From positions 186,001-250,000 of the forward strand of contig NZ_JAJOZE010000003.1 in NCBI RefSeq assembly GCF_021166585.1: a stretch of DNA of 64,000 nt, read 5' to 3'. A program made the translations under genes and the position numbers. This document shows, piece by piece, positions 40,928 through 48,214 of the stretch. The DNA comes from Metabacillus kandeliae. Lineage in GTDB: Bacteria; Bacillota; Bacilli; Bacillales; Bacillaceae. Within the stretch, counting starts at the first letter, position 1; every line of letters starts with the position of its first letter. The notes beneath the pieces are model-generated. The model was not told where the DNA came from, did not search any database, and saw nothing but the letters and a program-made list of their open reading frames with translations.

Positions 40928-42169
40928 TTATTTAGCCAGTGCCTGGTCTACAATTTTCTGTGCCTTCGCTGCAGCTTCTTTCGGATCGGTTCCGCTCAGG
41001 ACGTCCTGAATGGAGTTTACTGCTGCCGTCTGCACATCCATATTCTGAATGAGGAAGCGCGGCTGAAATCTGGTTTTCTTATTGGACCATTCGGCTGTCT
41101 TTTTCAGGTCTTCAGAGCTGTAGGTAACGTCCTTCACTGTTACGTGCTGAACCGTTTTATTGGCATAATCGGAAGCATGCTTCGGATCACTGAGGAATTC
41201 AAGGAATTTTTCCGCCGCTTCTTTATGCTGAGAGCGGCTGTTGATGCCGAGCATGAAGGTTGTCGTATGAATCCCTTCCCACTTTGCCTGATTTTCCGGT
41301 ACAGTAATCGGTGCCAGCAGCTGAAGCTTAATATTCGGGTTAATGGATTTAACTGTAGAGATCGAGTAGGTTCCAGTGGCCAGCATCGCAGCTTTTCCTT
41401 GAGCAAACAAAGCGGCTGCCGCATCGGATTTGGTTCCCAGTTCATTGTCCTGGAAGGCGCCTGCATCTTTGAGCTCTTTAAATTGCGTGAGAGTCTTAAC
41501 CCACCATTCTTCCGTCAGCTTGCTTTTGCCTTTTTCAAGATTTGTGATGGCTGCGTCATCAGGCGCATTGTTCATCACCATTGTGTTCATGAATTGGCCT
41601 GGTCCAATATCAGCTCCAGGAAAAGCAATCGGGGTAAGGCCGTTTTTCTTCAGTGTCATCACCGCTGCGAGGAAGTCGTCCCAATTTTTCGGAGGTGTCA
41701 GGCCATACTTTTTGAAGATCTCTTCATTATAAAGCGGCATGTTGTATACGAGCTGATAAGGAACAGCGAGCTGCTTGCCATCCTTCTGTCCTGCCTTTAT
41801 GTATTCGGGCTGGTAGTTTTTAACGGCTTTGCTGTCGGTTAAGTCAGCATACAAATTAGCTTTTGCGATGGATTGGAATTGTGCGCCGGGGAATGAGGCA
41901 AACACATCGCCAACCGTGCCATCCATTAATTTTGTCTGAGCAAGTGTCTGATATTGATCAGAAGGGAAAACGTTCATTTCTACATCGATCTTTGGATTTT
42001 CTTTCTCAAATTGGCTGATCAGTTCGTTGAATACCTTCGTATCCTCCCCGCGCCAATGGATAAAGCTGATTTTTTCCTTCTGGCCGCTTCCAGGTGACCC
42101 GGAAGTGCCAGCTGAGCAGCCAGCTAACGTTAAGCTGGCTGCCAGAAGAACACCTGCCCATTTTTTCAT
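40928..42169 (-). CDS. Carbohydrate-type ABC solute-binding lipoprotein, 413 aa
   Basis: Signal peptide with lipobox LAGC, then family-1 binding-protein sequence: ISFIHWRGEDTKVFNELI, GTVGDVFASFPGAQFQ and YQLVYNMPLYNEEIFKKYGL. About 413 residues, typical for sugar-binding CUT1 proteins and unlike the ~320-residue SsuA/TauA aliphatic sulfonate binders. Its ATG overlaps the stop of ssuD copy 1 (ATGA), so the two are translationally coupled. Ligand is likely a sugar or polyol, possibly sulfonated (inference). Confidence 0.92.
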   Translation of the reverse strand: MKKWAGVLLAASLTLAGCSAGTSGSPGSGQKEKISFIHWRGEDTKVFNELISQFEKENPKIDVEMNVFPSDQYQTLAQTKLMDGTVGDVFASFPGAQFQSIAKANLYADLTDSKAVKNYQPEYIKAGQKDGKQLAVPYQLVYNMPLYNEEIFKKYGLTPPKNWDDFLAAVMTLKKNGLTPIAFPGADIGPGQFMNTMVMNNAPDDAAITNLEKGKSKLTEEWWVKTLTQFKELKDAGAFQDNELGTKSDAAAALFAQGKAAMLATGTYSISTVKSINPNIKLQLLAPITVPENQAKWEGIHTTTFMLGINSRSQHKEAAEKFLEFLSDPKHASDYANKTVQHVTVKDVTYSSEDLKKTAEWSNKKTRFQPRFLIQNMDVQTAAVNSIQDVLSGTDPKEAAAKAQKIVDQALAK

Positions 42170-43251
42170 ATTGCTTCCTCCCTTACATTCACTGGTTTAT
42201 TTTTTAGTTTTGGAAAAACAAGCTCTGCAAAACGGTAGGCCTCCTCCAAATGGGGATAGCCGGAAAGGATAAAGGTGTCAATTCCAATTTCTTCGTACTC
42301 TTTTAATCTGGCTGCAACAGTATCAGGATCTCCGACTAGTGCTGTCCCTGCTCCTTCCCGAGCAAGACCGACACCGGCCCATAGATTCGGAGAAATCTCG
42401 AGGTCCTTTCTCTGCTTAGAACCGCCGTGCAGAGAGGACTGTGTTTTTTGTGCGGTAGAATCAAAAAGGGAAAATCTTTTTTGGTAGGCTTCAATTGTTT
42501 CTTCCGTTACATATTGAATGAGCTCGTCAGCCGCATCCCAGGCAGCCTTTTCCGTTTCCCTGACAATAACGTGCAGCCTGAGCCCAAAACGGAGATTCTT
42601 CCCTTCTGCCTTCGCCCGCTTTCTCATCTCCTCTACTTTTTTCTTTATTTTTGCAGGGGGTTCGCCCCATAACAAATGCACATCAGCATGCTTCAGCCCG
42701 ACTTTTTTCCCCGCCTCTGAAGAGCCTCCAAAATAGAGCGGCGGATAAGGTTTCTGCACGGCTGCTTCCGATACGGCTGCCCTTGATACAGATAGATGCT
42801 TGCCATTAAAGTCAACCGTTTTTCCTTGAAGAACATCTCTCCATATTGTCAGAAACTCATCTGTCAGCTCATAGCGTTCATCATGATCCAGATAATTGCC
42901 GAAGCCAGCCTGCTCAGCCGGGTTGCCGCCTGTTACAATGTTTAAAAGCAAGCGGCCGCCTGAAAGCTGGTCAAAGGTCGCCGCCATTCTGGCAGAAAGA
43001 GTCGGTGACATCAGTCCGGGCCTTAGCGCGACAAGAAATTTCAGTCTGTTTGTTACAGAAGCAAGCATCGAAGCCGTGATCCATGCATCTTCACAGTTCG
43101 CTCCCGTTGGAAGCAGTGCCCCATCATAGCCGAGATTGTCCAGTGCCCCTGCAATCTGCTTTAAGTAAGGAAGATCTGCTTTTCTTGCTCCTTCAAGAGT
43201 TCCTAAAAATCGTTCATCTCCTGCTGTTGGAAAAAACCAAAATACGTTCAT
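42166..43251 (-). CDS. ssuD: FMNH2-dependent alkanesulfonate monooxygenase (SsuD-like), copy 1, 361 aa
   Basis: Luciferase-like TIM barrel that splits R-CH2-SO3 to aldehyde and sulfite using reduced flavin. WFFPTAGDERFLG, LRPGLMSPTLSARMAATFDQ, NIVTGGNPAEQAGFG and FILSGYPHLEEAYRFAELV are SsuD signatures; length is near the usual 370-380. Starts after GGGGGAGAGTAGG. Preceded by a promoter with the shared TTATCGGAATTATC box and by a leader terminator. No flavin reductase gene in the window. The symbol names the family; the substrate may differ from alkanesulfonates. Confidence 0.9.
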   Translation of the reverse strand: MNVFWFFPTAGDERFLGTLEGARKADLPYLKQIAGALDNLGYDGALLPTGANCEDAWITASMLASVTNRLKFLVALRPGLMSPTLSARMAATFDQLSGGRLLLNIVTGGNPAEQAGFGNYLDHDERYELTDEFLTIWRDVLQGKTVDFNGKHLSVSRAAVSEAAVQKPYPPLYFGGSSEAGKKVGLKHADVHLLWGEPPAKIKKKVEEMRKRAKAEGKNLRFGLRLHVIVRETEKAAWDAADELIQYVTEETIEAYQKRFSLFDSTAQKTQSSLHGGSKQRKDLEISPNLWAGVGLAREGAGTALVGDPDTVAARLKEYEEIGIDTFILSGYPHLEEAYRFAELVFPKLKNKPVNVREEAI

Positions 43252-43291
43252 ATCCTACTCTCCCCCTATGTTTTATCTCTAGAAGTCTAAA

Positions 43292-43333
43292 TAAAAAAGG
43301 CGCTTCTGCTTATTCTAAGCAAGAAGGCGCCTT
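43292..43333 (-). terminator. Leader terminator/attenuator upstream of ssuD copy 1
   Basis: On the minus strand AAGGCGC(C)TTCT(T)GCTT pairs with AAGC-AGAA-GCGCCTT, then TTTTTTAT. It lies between the promoter and the ssuD start, about 30-75 bases into the leader, so it would stop transcription before the gene unless relieved. No T-box or S-box core seen. Confidence 0.65.
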
Positions 43334-43371
43334 CAGTTCCTCTGATCAGCTAATCTATTGATTTGAGATTA

Positions 43372-43400
43372 ATTCTAATCAGATAATTCCGATAAGTCAA
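43372..43400 (-). promoter_or_regulatory. Promoter of ssuD copy 1 operon with TTATCGGAATTATC box
   Basis: Minus-strand TTGACT (43395-43400), 17-bp spacer, TAGAAT (43372-43377). The TTATCGGAATTATC box begins at the -35 end and fills most of the spacer; the same box sits identically in the ssuD copy 2 promoter. Confidence 0.75.
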
Positions 43401-43417
43401 GTGTGTTTTATCAAAAA

Positions 43418-43447
43418 GAAAAAAGACTGAACCCATAGGATCCAGTC
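43418..43447 (-). terminator. Terminator of ssuD copy 2
   Basis: GACTG (43425-43429) with CAGTC (43443-43447) and inner ACCC/GGAT pairs; T-run on the minus strand. It abuts the ssuD copy 2 stop. Confidence 0.7.
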
Positions 43448-44530
43448 TCAAACAATTCCTCTTATATTCACTTGCTGATCCTTCAGCTTTGGAAACACAA
43501 GTTCAGCAAATCGGTAAGCCTCTTCCAGGTGCGGGTAGCCTGAGAGAATGAACGTATCAATTCCAATGTCATGATATTCCTTCAGTCTTTCTGTGACGAT
43601 GTCCGGGTCGCCGACAATCGCTGTTCCTGCACCTTCACGCGCAAGGCCGACACCTGCCCACAGGTTAGGCGAAATCTCAAGCTTTTCCCTGATTTTGGTG
43701 CCCCCGTGCAGGGAGGCCTGCGTTTTCTGTGCGGTTGAGTCAAACACAGACAGTTTCTTCTGATACTTTTCAATCGTTTCATCTGTCACATATTGAATCA
43801 ATTCATCGGCCGCATCCCATGCCGCTTTTTCCGTTTCTCTGACGATGACATGCATCCTTAAGCCGAAGCTGATCGATCTGCCTTCTGCTTTCGCGCGCTT
43901 TCTCATTTCATCTACTTTTTCCTTAATTTTTTCCGGCGGCTCGCCCCATAGCAGATGAACATCCGCATGCTTCAATCCAACATTTTTTCCGGCTTCTGAA
44001 GAGCCTCCGAAAAATAGCGGCGGGTAAGGCTTTTGCACAGGCTGCTCAGGTACCTCGGCACCTGTAACAGAAACGTGCTTGCCGTGAAAATCAACCGTTT
44101 TCCCTTGAAGCAGATCTCTCCATACGGTTAAAAATTCATCTGTCATGTCATACCGCTCATCATGCTTTAAATAATTGCCGAAGCCCGCCTGTTCCACAGG
44201 ATTTCCTCCTGTTACAACATTTAAAAGCAGCCGCCCTTCTGAAAGCTGATCAAAGCTCGCTGCCATTCGGGCAGAAAGCGTAGGCGACATCAGCCCTGGT
44301 CTCAGCGCCACTAAAAACTTCAGCCTGCTTGTGACAGATGCCAGCATCGAAGCTGTAATCCAGGCATCCTCGCAATTGGCTCCTGTCGGAAGCAGTGCCC
44401 CGTCATAACCGAGATCATCCAGCGCACCGGCAATTTGTTTCAAGTAAGGCAGGTCTGCCTTGCGAGCACCTAATTCCGTCCCTAAAAACCGTTCATCCCC
44501 TGCTGTTGGAAAAAACCAAAATAAGTTCAA
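43448..44530 (-). CDS. ssuD: FMNH2-dependent alkanesulfonate monooxygenase (SsuD-like), copy 2, 360 aa
   Basis: Near-identical tandem copy of the SsuD-like protein downstream, by eye over 80 percent the same across the full length. It differs mainly in charged surface positions. The TTG at 44530 is preferred because GGGGGACGG lies just upstream and the product then aligns end to end with copy 1; an ATG five codons earlier lies at the edge of that site. Monocistronic, with its own terminator and the same promoter box as copy 1. Confidence 0.9.
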   Translation of the reverse strand: MNLFWFFPTAGDERFLGTELGARKADLPYLKQIAGALDDLGYDGALLPTGANCEDAWITASMLASVTSRLKFLVALRPGLMSPTLSARMAASFDQLSEGRLLLNVVTGGNPVEQAGFGNYLKHDERYDMTDEFLTVWRDLLQGKTVDFHGKHVSVTGAEVPEQPVQKPYPPLFFGGSSEAGKNVGLKHADVHLLWGEPPEKIKEKVDEMRKRAKAEGRSISFGLRMHVIVRETEKAAWDAADELIQYVTDETIEKYQKKLSVFDSTAQKTQASLHGGTKIREKLEISPNLWAGVGLAREGAGTAIVGDPDIVTERLKEYHDIGIDTFILSGYPHLEEAYRFAELVFPKLKDQQVNIRGIV

Positions 44531-44624
44531 TTTTCCGTCCCCCATATTTGTGTAAAAAATTGTCCCCAAGGCTTATGAAAAGGCATTATTCAATACCCTA
44601 TATTATTCTTGCTTATTGCTTTTT

Positions 44625-44653
44625 AGTTTAAGTTGATAATTCCGATAAATCAA
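44625..44653 (-). promoter_or_regulatory. Promoter of ssuD copy 2 with TTATCGGAATTATC box
   Basis: Minus-strand TTGATT (44648-44653), 17-bp spacer, TAAACT (44625-44630). ACTTGAYTTATCGGAATTATC is shared with the copy 1 promoter; sequence beyond it differs. A CymR-type sulfur operator is plausible (inference). Confidence 0.65.
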
Positions 44654-44730
44654 GTATGGTTATTTAATTCAGGGGTCTAACTCTATTTTTTATTTAATAT
44701 TTTCTCAATCCCGCCTGTCCGTATTAAAAC

Positions 44731-44766
44731 AAAAAAAAGACCCCTTTCCCTCACAGGACAGGAGCC
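44731..44766 (-). terminator. Terminator of spoIIQ
   Basis: GACCCCTTTCCC (44739-44750) pairs with GGACAGGAGCC (44756-44766) with one mismatch and G-U pairs; eight T follow on the minus strand. Confidence 0.65.
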
Positions 44767-44780
44767 TTTCTCTTCACAAA

Positions 44781-45566
44781 TTATGCACTTGCAGATTCAT
44801 CCGAAGCTTTAGCGGATTTTTTTTCGCTTTTGCTATCTTTCTTTTCCTTGGCTTTGCCGTCTACTGCTTTCGTGCTTTCCACTTTGTCAGTAATGGCTGT
44901 TGCAGGCTTGTCGATAAATTGGCTTGGGTTTACTGCTTTGCCGTCTTTGCGGATCTCGAAGTGAACGTGTACGCCAGCTTTTTGGTTGTATAGGCTTTTG
45001 CCTGCTCTTCCGATAATTTCGTTTTGAGCGACTTTATCGCCTTTTTGGATGTCAACAGATGATAGAGATTGATACATTGTCACAACACCATTGGCATTTT
45101 TGATTTCTACAACACTTCCAAGGACTGGGTCCTTTTCAGCTTTCGTTACTGTTCCGGATAGAGAAGCAGTGACGTCAAATTCCTTGCCATCCTTGTTTGC
45201 GATGTCGATGCCTTTGTTCGGTCTGTACGTGTTATTATAGGAGACAAGTGCTGCTACTTGGGCTTCTTTGCTTGCGTTAACATCATAGAAATTGGTTACA
45301 ACTTTTACAGATTCTTTGTCCAGCACAGGCATAGAGACTGTTTCAATGCCTTTGTTAACTTCAACAGATTGATGTCCTTTTGAAGTGTTTGTGTTCGATG
45401 GGTTGTCTGCAATGTGCTTTGTATCGCGTGCAGCTTGGTACCATAAGACACCAGTTAGAATAACTGCGGCGCTGACCAGATAGATTGCAGGGAATACCCA
45501 GCGTTTTCTTAAGACCTGTTGAAATTTAGAGTTTAGAGAAGTACGTTTCTTTTCTTCCTCTCTCAT
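44781..45566 (-). CDS. spoIIQ: Stage II sporulation protein SpoIIQ (M23-like), 261 aa
   Basis: Forespore membrane protein that meets SpoIIIAH across the intermembrane space during engulfment. One span at ~25-45, then a LytM/M23 domain: ASLSGTVTKAEKDPVLGSVV, VVTMYQSLSSVDIQKGD and HVHFEIRKDGKAVNP. The first metal motif HxxxD reads NKGID, so the histidine is absent, as in B. subtilis. A Lys/Ser-rich tail ends the protein. ATG at 45566 is preferred because GAGGTGA precedes it and the SigF promoter covers the longer frame's start. Confidence 0.95.
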   Translation of the reverse strand: MREEEKKRTSLNSKFQQVLRKRWVFPAIYLVSAAVILTGVLWYQAARDTKHIADNPSNTNTSKGHQSVEVNKGIETVSMPVLDKESVKVVTNFYDVNASKEAQVAALVSYNNTYRPNKGIDIANKDGKEFDVTASLSGTVTKAEKDPVLGSVVEIKNANGVVTMYQSLSSVDIQKGDKVAQNEIIGRAGKSLYNQKAGVHVHFEIRKDGKAVNPSQFIDKPATAITDKVESTKAVDGKAKEKKDSKSEKKSAKASDESASA

Positions 45567-45584
45567 CATTATCACCTCAGCAAT

Positions 45585-45614
45585 CATTCTGTACAGAATT
45601 CTGAAAATATATAC
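45585..45614 (-). promoter_or_regulatory. SigF-type promoter of spoIIQ
   Basis: Minus strand: GTATA, 15-bp spacer, GTACAGAATG, a close match to the SigF consensus GYWTA-N15-GGNRANANTW. The distance to the chosen start is about 20 bases. Confidence 0.65.
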
Positions 45615-45698
45615 ACTTGCTGAAAAAATTTTAACTCTTATTGTTTGCTTGAGGTTTGTGAACTATACATACATCTTTTTTCGAAGGAGATTTTTTGG

Positions 45699-46094
45699 AT
45701 GAAGCGGGTATTTGCTGTTTTGCCATTCCTTTATGCCGGGCTGATTTGGTATTTATCGAGCCGGCAGGGGAATCCGCCTTCTGATACGTTTCAGTTTTGG
45801 GAGTTTTTTAAGGATTCTCTTCATTTAATTGAGTTTGGCATTTTGTATTGGCTGATTTTTTTCGCTTTTGCTGCCCACGGCAGGTTTACACGGGGAGTGA
45901 GCATCGCAGCTATATTCGTCTGTATTTTATACGGAGGTATTGATGAAATTCATCAGCTGTTCACCCCTTTGCGGTCTTCCACGTGGATTGATTTGCTGAA
46001 GGATGCAATCGGGGTGCTTCTTTCTTATTACCTCATTCAGCGCTATCAGAAAAGGCTTTTGTTATTTATAGGAGGAACTCGGAATGGACATTAA
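45699..46094 (+). CDS. VanZ family membrane protein, 131 aa
   Basis: ATG at 45699 preceded by GAAGGAGA; the longer frame upstream has no site. Four hydrophobic spans at ~3-18, 43-60, 68-85 and 105-122. The VanZ signature WYLSSRQGNPP after span 1 and YGGIDEIHQLFTPLRSSTWID before span 4 are clear. VanZ proteins affect glycopeptide or lipid-related resistance in some hosts; this chromosomal form has no established function. Overlaps the GNAT gene by 11 bases. Confidence 0.9.
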   Translation: MKRVFAVLPFLYAGLIWYLSSRQGNPPSDTFQFWEFFKDSLHLIEFGILYWLIFFAFAAHGRFTRGVSIAAIFVCILYGGIDEIHQLFTPLRSSTWIDLLKDAIGVLLSYYLIQRYQKRLLLFIGGTRNGH

Positions 46095-46578
46095 TATTCG
46101 GCAGGCGCTTTTAGAGGATTTGGACAGCATTGTAGAGATTTACAATTCAACGGTGGCTTCGCGCCTGGTTACGGCTGATATTGAGCCGGTTACAGTGGAG
46201 AGCAGACAGGAGTGGTTTCAGCAGCATACCCCTGAACGTCCGCTCTGGGTCGGGGAAGACGCGGATGGAAACATTTGCGGATGGGTGAGCTTTAACACCT
46301 TTTATGGAAGAGCAGCCTACAAGTACACGGCAGAAGTAAGCATTTACGTGCATGAAGGATACAGAGGGAAAAAGATCGGCCATTTGCTGCTGGAGACTTC
46401 AATCCAGGCTGCACCATCGCTTCAGATTAAAAATCTTCTTGGATTTATTTTTGGCCAGAATGTCCCAAGCGTCAAGCTGTTTGAGAAATTTGGGTTTGAA
46501 CAGTGGGGCATGCTGCCGGGCGTGGCGAGTTTCGAGGATGGAGACAGGGATTTGGTCATCCTGGGCCGAAAAGTGTAA
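46084..46578 (+). CDS. GNAT acetyltransferase, phosphinothricin-acetyltransferase-like, 164 aa
   Basis: MDINIRQALLEDLDSIVEIYNSTV opening (shown in parts: IRQALLEDLDSIVEIYN) and YIHEGYRGKKIGHLLLE-type acetyl-CoA loop near 95-108 mark the PAT/YncA-like GNAT branch. RPLWVGEDADGNICGWVSF is the typical second strand region. GGAGGAA site 6 bases before the ATG, inside the VanZ gene end, so the two are coupled. Relatives acetylate amino acids or methionine sulfoximine; actual substrate unknown. Confidence 0.88.
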   Translation: MDINIRQALLEDLDSIVEIYNSTVASRLVTADIEPVTVESRQEWFQQHTPERPLWVGEDADGNICGWVSFNTFYGRAAYKYTAEVSIYVHEGYRGKKIGHLLLETSIQAAPSLQIKNLLGFIFGQNVPSVKLFEKFGFEQWGMLPGVASFEDGDRDLVILGRKV

Positions 46579-46584
46579 CGGGAA

Positions 46585-46613
46585 AGAGCCTGGATCGTCC
46601 AGGCCCTTTTTCA
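46585..46613 (+). terminator. Terminator after VanZ-GNAT pair
   Basis: GCCTGGA (46588-46594) and TCCAGGC (46598-46604) with 3-base loop, then CCTTTTT. It overlaps the end of the convergent DUF4825 gene. Confidence 0.8.
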
Positions 46614-47039
46614 TTTTAATAATTTTTTCAGCTCTTCTTCTTTTTTAATTTCCTTCAGATCTTTTCCAAGCTGTTTTTCGATCTGCTGTTTTGTATAGGT
46701 AAATGTTTCGTTCGGGAATTGGAAGGTGGCTTGTTCTGCGTTTTGGACTAGTGTGAAAACATAAGCGGCATTCCGCATACTTGTGGATTTTTCATTATTG
46801 ATATCTTCTTTGTATTGGGCTGTCAGACCGTATGGTTTTGTGTTCGTCTGAAGAGCCAATTGTTTCATTTGTCCGCCGCCTGGCAGCTGCCGGAGAATGC
46901 CAATGACAGCGTTGTGGTCTCCAATATAGGAATTTTTAAAGCGGAAAAGATCCTCACTGGCGGAACTGCTGGAACTGCAGCCTGCAAGCGCAGAAGCGAG
47001 CAATAGTGCCGTCAAAAATGTAAGAGCCGTTTTTTTCAT
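46611..47039 (-). CDS. DUF4825 lipoprotein, 142 aa
   Basis: Signal peptide with lipobox LAGC (C20) and a serine run. FKNSYIGDHNAVIGILRQLP is the DUF4825 hallmark. The remainder is a charged alpha/beta region ending in a lysine-rich helix. Membrane-tethered on the outer face. Function unknown. Monocistronic. Confidence 0.82.
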   Translation of the reverse strand: MKKTALTFLTALLLASALAGCSSSSSASEDLFRFKNSYIGDHNAVIGILRQLPGGGQMKQLALQTNTKPYGLTAQYKEDINNEKSTSMRNAAYVFTLVQNAEQATFQFPNETFTYTKQQIEKQLGKDLKEIKKEEELKKLLK

Positions 47040-47086
47040 GCTTACCCCCTAAATTTGTTCTTCCCCGATACTAACATATTTTGCCA

Positions 47087-47470
47087 TTAAGAAACACCGT
47101 TTTCTTCTTCATACTTCTGAATCCTTCTCCTAAGCTCAGCAGCTGTTTCCTTAGGGTTTTCCAGCTGAACAACGAGGTATTTGTATTTGCTTTTCCCCGC
47201 AAACTCTACCATAAAAAGAGGAATTCGCCGTTCAAAGGAAAGAAAATACCATTCGTTTCTGTACAGGTAGCTGCCTTCATAAATATAAAGCGGGGCAATC
47301 GCTGTGCCGGGAAGCCTCAGCATCCAGAAAGGCGGATCAAAGGTGTCGACAAACACGCTTTTAATCTCCTTATATGGCATGCGGACTTTTCTTTTAAGGG
47401 AGAAAAGGGCTGCGGGACCTGATAAGTTCAGTACACATTCTTCTTTTTTGAATTCAATGCTTCTGCTCAT
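47087..47470 (-). CDS. Small PH-like domain protein, 127 aa
   Basis: The ATG at 47470 has GGAAGGAG 8 bases upstream. Alternating beta strands with MPYKEIKSVFVDTFDPPFW and LYIYEGSYLYRNEWYFLSF, then a C-terminal helix KETAAELRRRIQKYEEE, resemble the bacterial PH-domain fold. No signal peptide or membrane segment. The family is not firmly recognised; the fold call is from pattern. Confidence 0.6.
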   Translation of the reverse strand: MSRSIEFKKEECVLNLSGPAALFSLKRKVRMPYKEIKSVFVDTFDPPFWMLRLPGTAIAPLYIYEGSYLYRNEWYFLSFERRIPLFMVEFAGKSKYKYLVVQLENPKETAAELRRRIQKYEEENGVS

Positions 47471-47576
47471 ACGGCTGTCTCCTTCCAAAGAGTTTTTAGT
47501 GGAAATCCAGTTTCATTGAGATATAATGAGTTTAATACTTTAGAACTACTACTTTTTAACTAAGGGGCGGTATTTG

Positions 47577-48122
47577 ATGAGCGTATATTCTTTTAAGGCG
47601 GCAGCGATGAATGGCAGGGAAATCTCCCTTGAGGAGTACAGCGGGAAAGTTGTGCTGATCGTTAACACAGCAAGCCAGTGCGGCTTTACATTTCAGTACG
47701 AGGATCTTCAGCGGCTTTATGACAGGTATAAGGATAAAGGGCTTGTGCTGCTTGGTTTTCCATGCGATCAGTTTGATGGTCAGGAGCCGCTGGACAATGC
47801 GGGCATTCAGCAGTTTTGCGAGCTGAGGTACGGTGTTTCTTTCCCAATGTTTCAAAAAACAAGAGTCAGAGATGAGGGCGTGCATCCGCTGTTTGATTAC
47901 TTGGCGAACCAGCTGCCATTTGAAGGATTCAATCCTTTCCACCCGGTATCCAAGCTCTTGATTCCTTTGATTAATGATAAGCATCCGGAATATATGGTTG
48001 GTGATTCTATTAAATGGAACTTTACCAAGTTTCTGATTGATAGAAACGGCCATGTTGTAAAGCGTTTTGAAGCAACGACAGATCCTCTTGATATGGAAAA
48101 AGATATTGAGGCTCTTCTTTAA
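47577..48122 (+). CDS. Glutathione peroxidase family thiol peroxidase (BsaA-like), 181 aa
   Basis: Thioredoxin-fold peroxidase. NTASQCGFTFQ gives the peroxidatic C35 (cysteine, not selenocysteine); LGFPCDQFDGQEP has the conserved glutamine and a second cysteine; WNFTKFLIDRNGHVV supplies the Trp/Asn of the active site. Longer by about 20 residues than B. subtilis BsaA because of an insert near LANQLPFEGFNPF. ATG at 47577 follows AAGGGGCGG. TATAAT at 47522-47527 may be its -10. Confidence 0.93.
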   Translation: MSVYSFKAAAMNGREISLEEYSGKVVLIVNTASQCGFTFQYEDLQRLYDRYKDKGLVLLGFPCDQFDGQEPLDNAGIQQFCELRYGVSFPMFQKTRVRDEGVHPLFDYLANQLPFEGFNPFHPVSKLLIPLINDKHPEYMVGDSIKWNFTKFLIDRNGHVVKRFEATTDPLDMEKDIEALL

Positions 48123-48185
48123 TTTTAGCATATTAAAAAGGAATATTTGTATAGTGGAAAATTCTTTTTAAGCATAGAAGCAGAA

Positions 48186-48208
48186 GAAAAACCGGCTTCT
48201 GCCGGTTT
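48186..48208 (-). terminator. Terminator of spoIID
   Basis: ACCGGC (48191-48196) and GCCGGT (48201-48206) with a 4-base loop; on the minus strand TTTTTC follows, 9 bases after the stop. Confidence 0.8.
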
Positions 48209-48214
48209 GCCCTG

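Noticed and set aside
43292-43365. T-box or SAM (S-box) riboswitch in the ssuD leader
   Set aside because: The leader is too short and lacks the T-box TGGNACC core and the S-box conserved opening.
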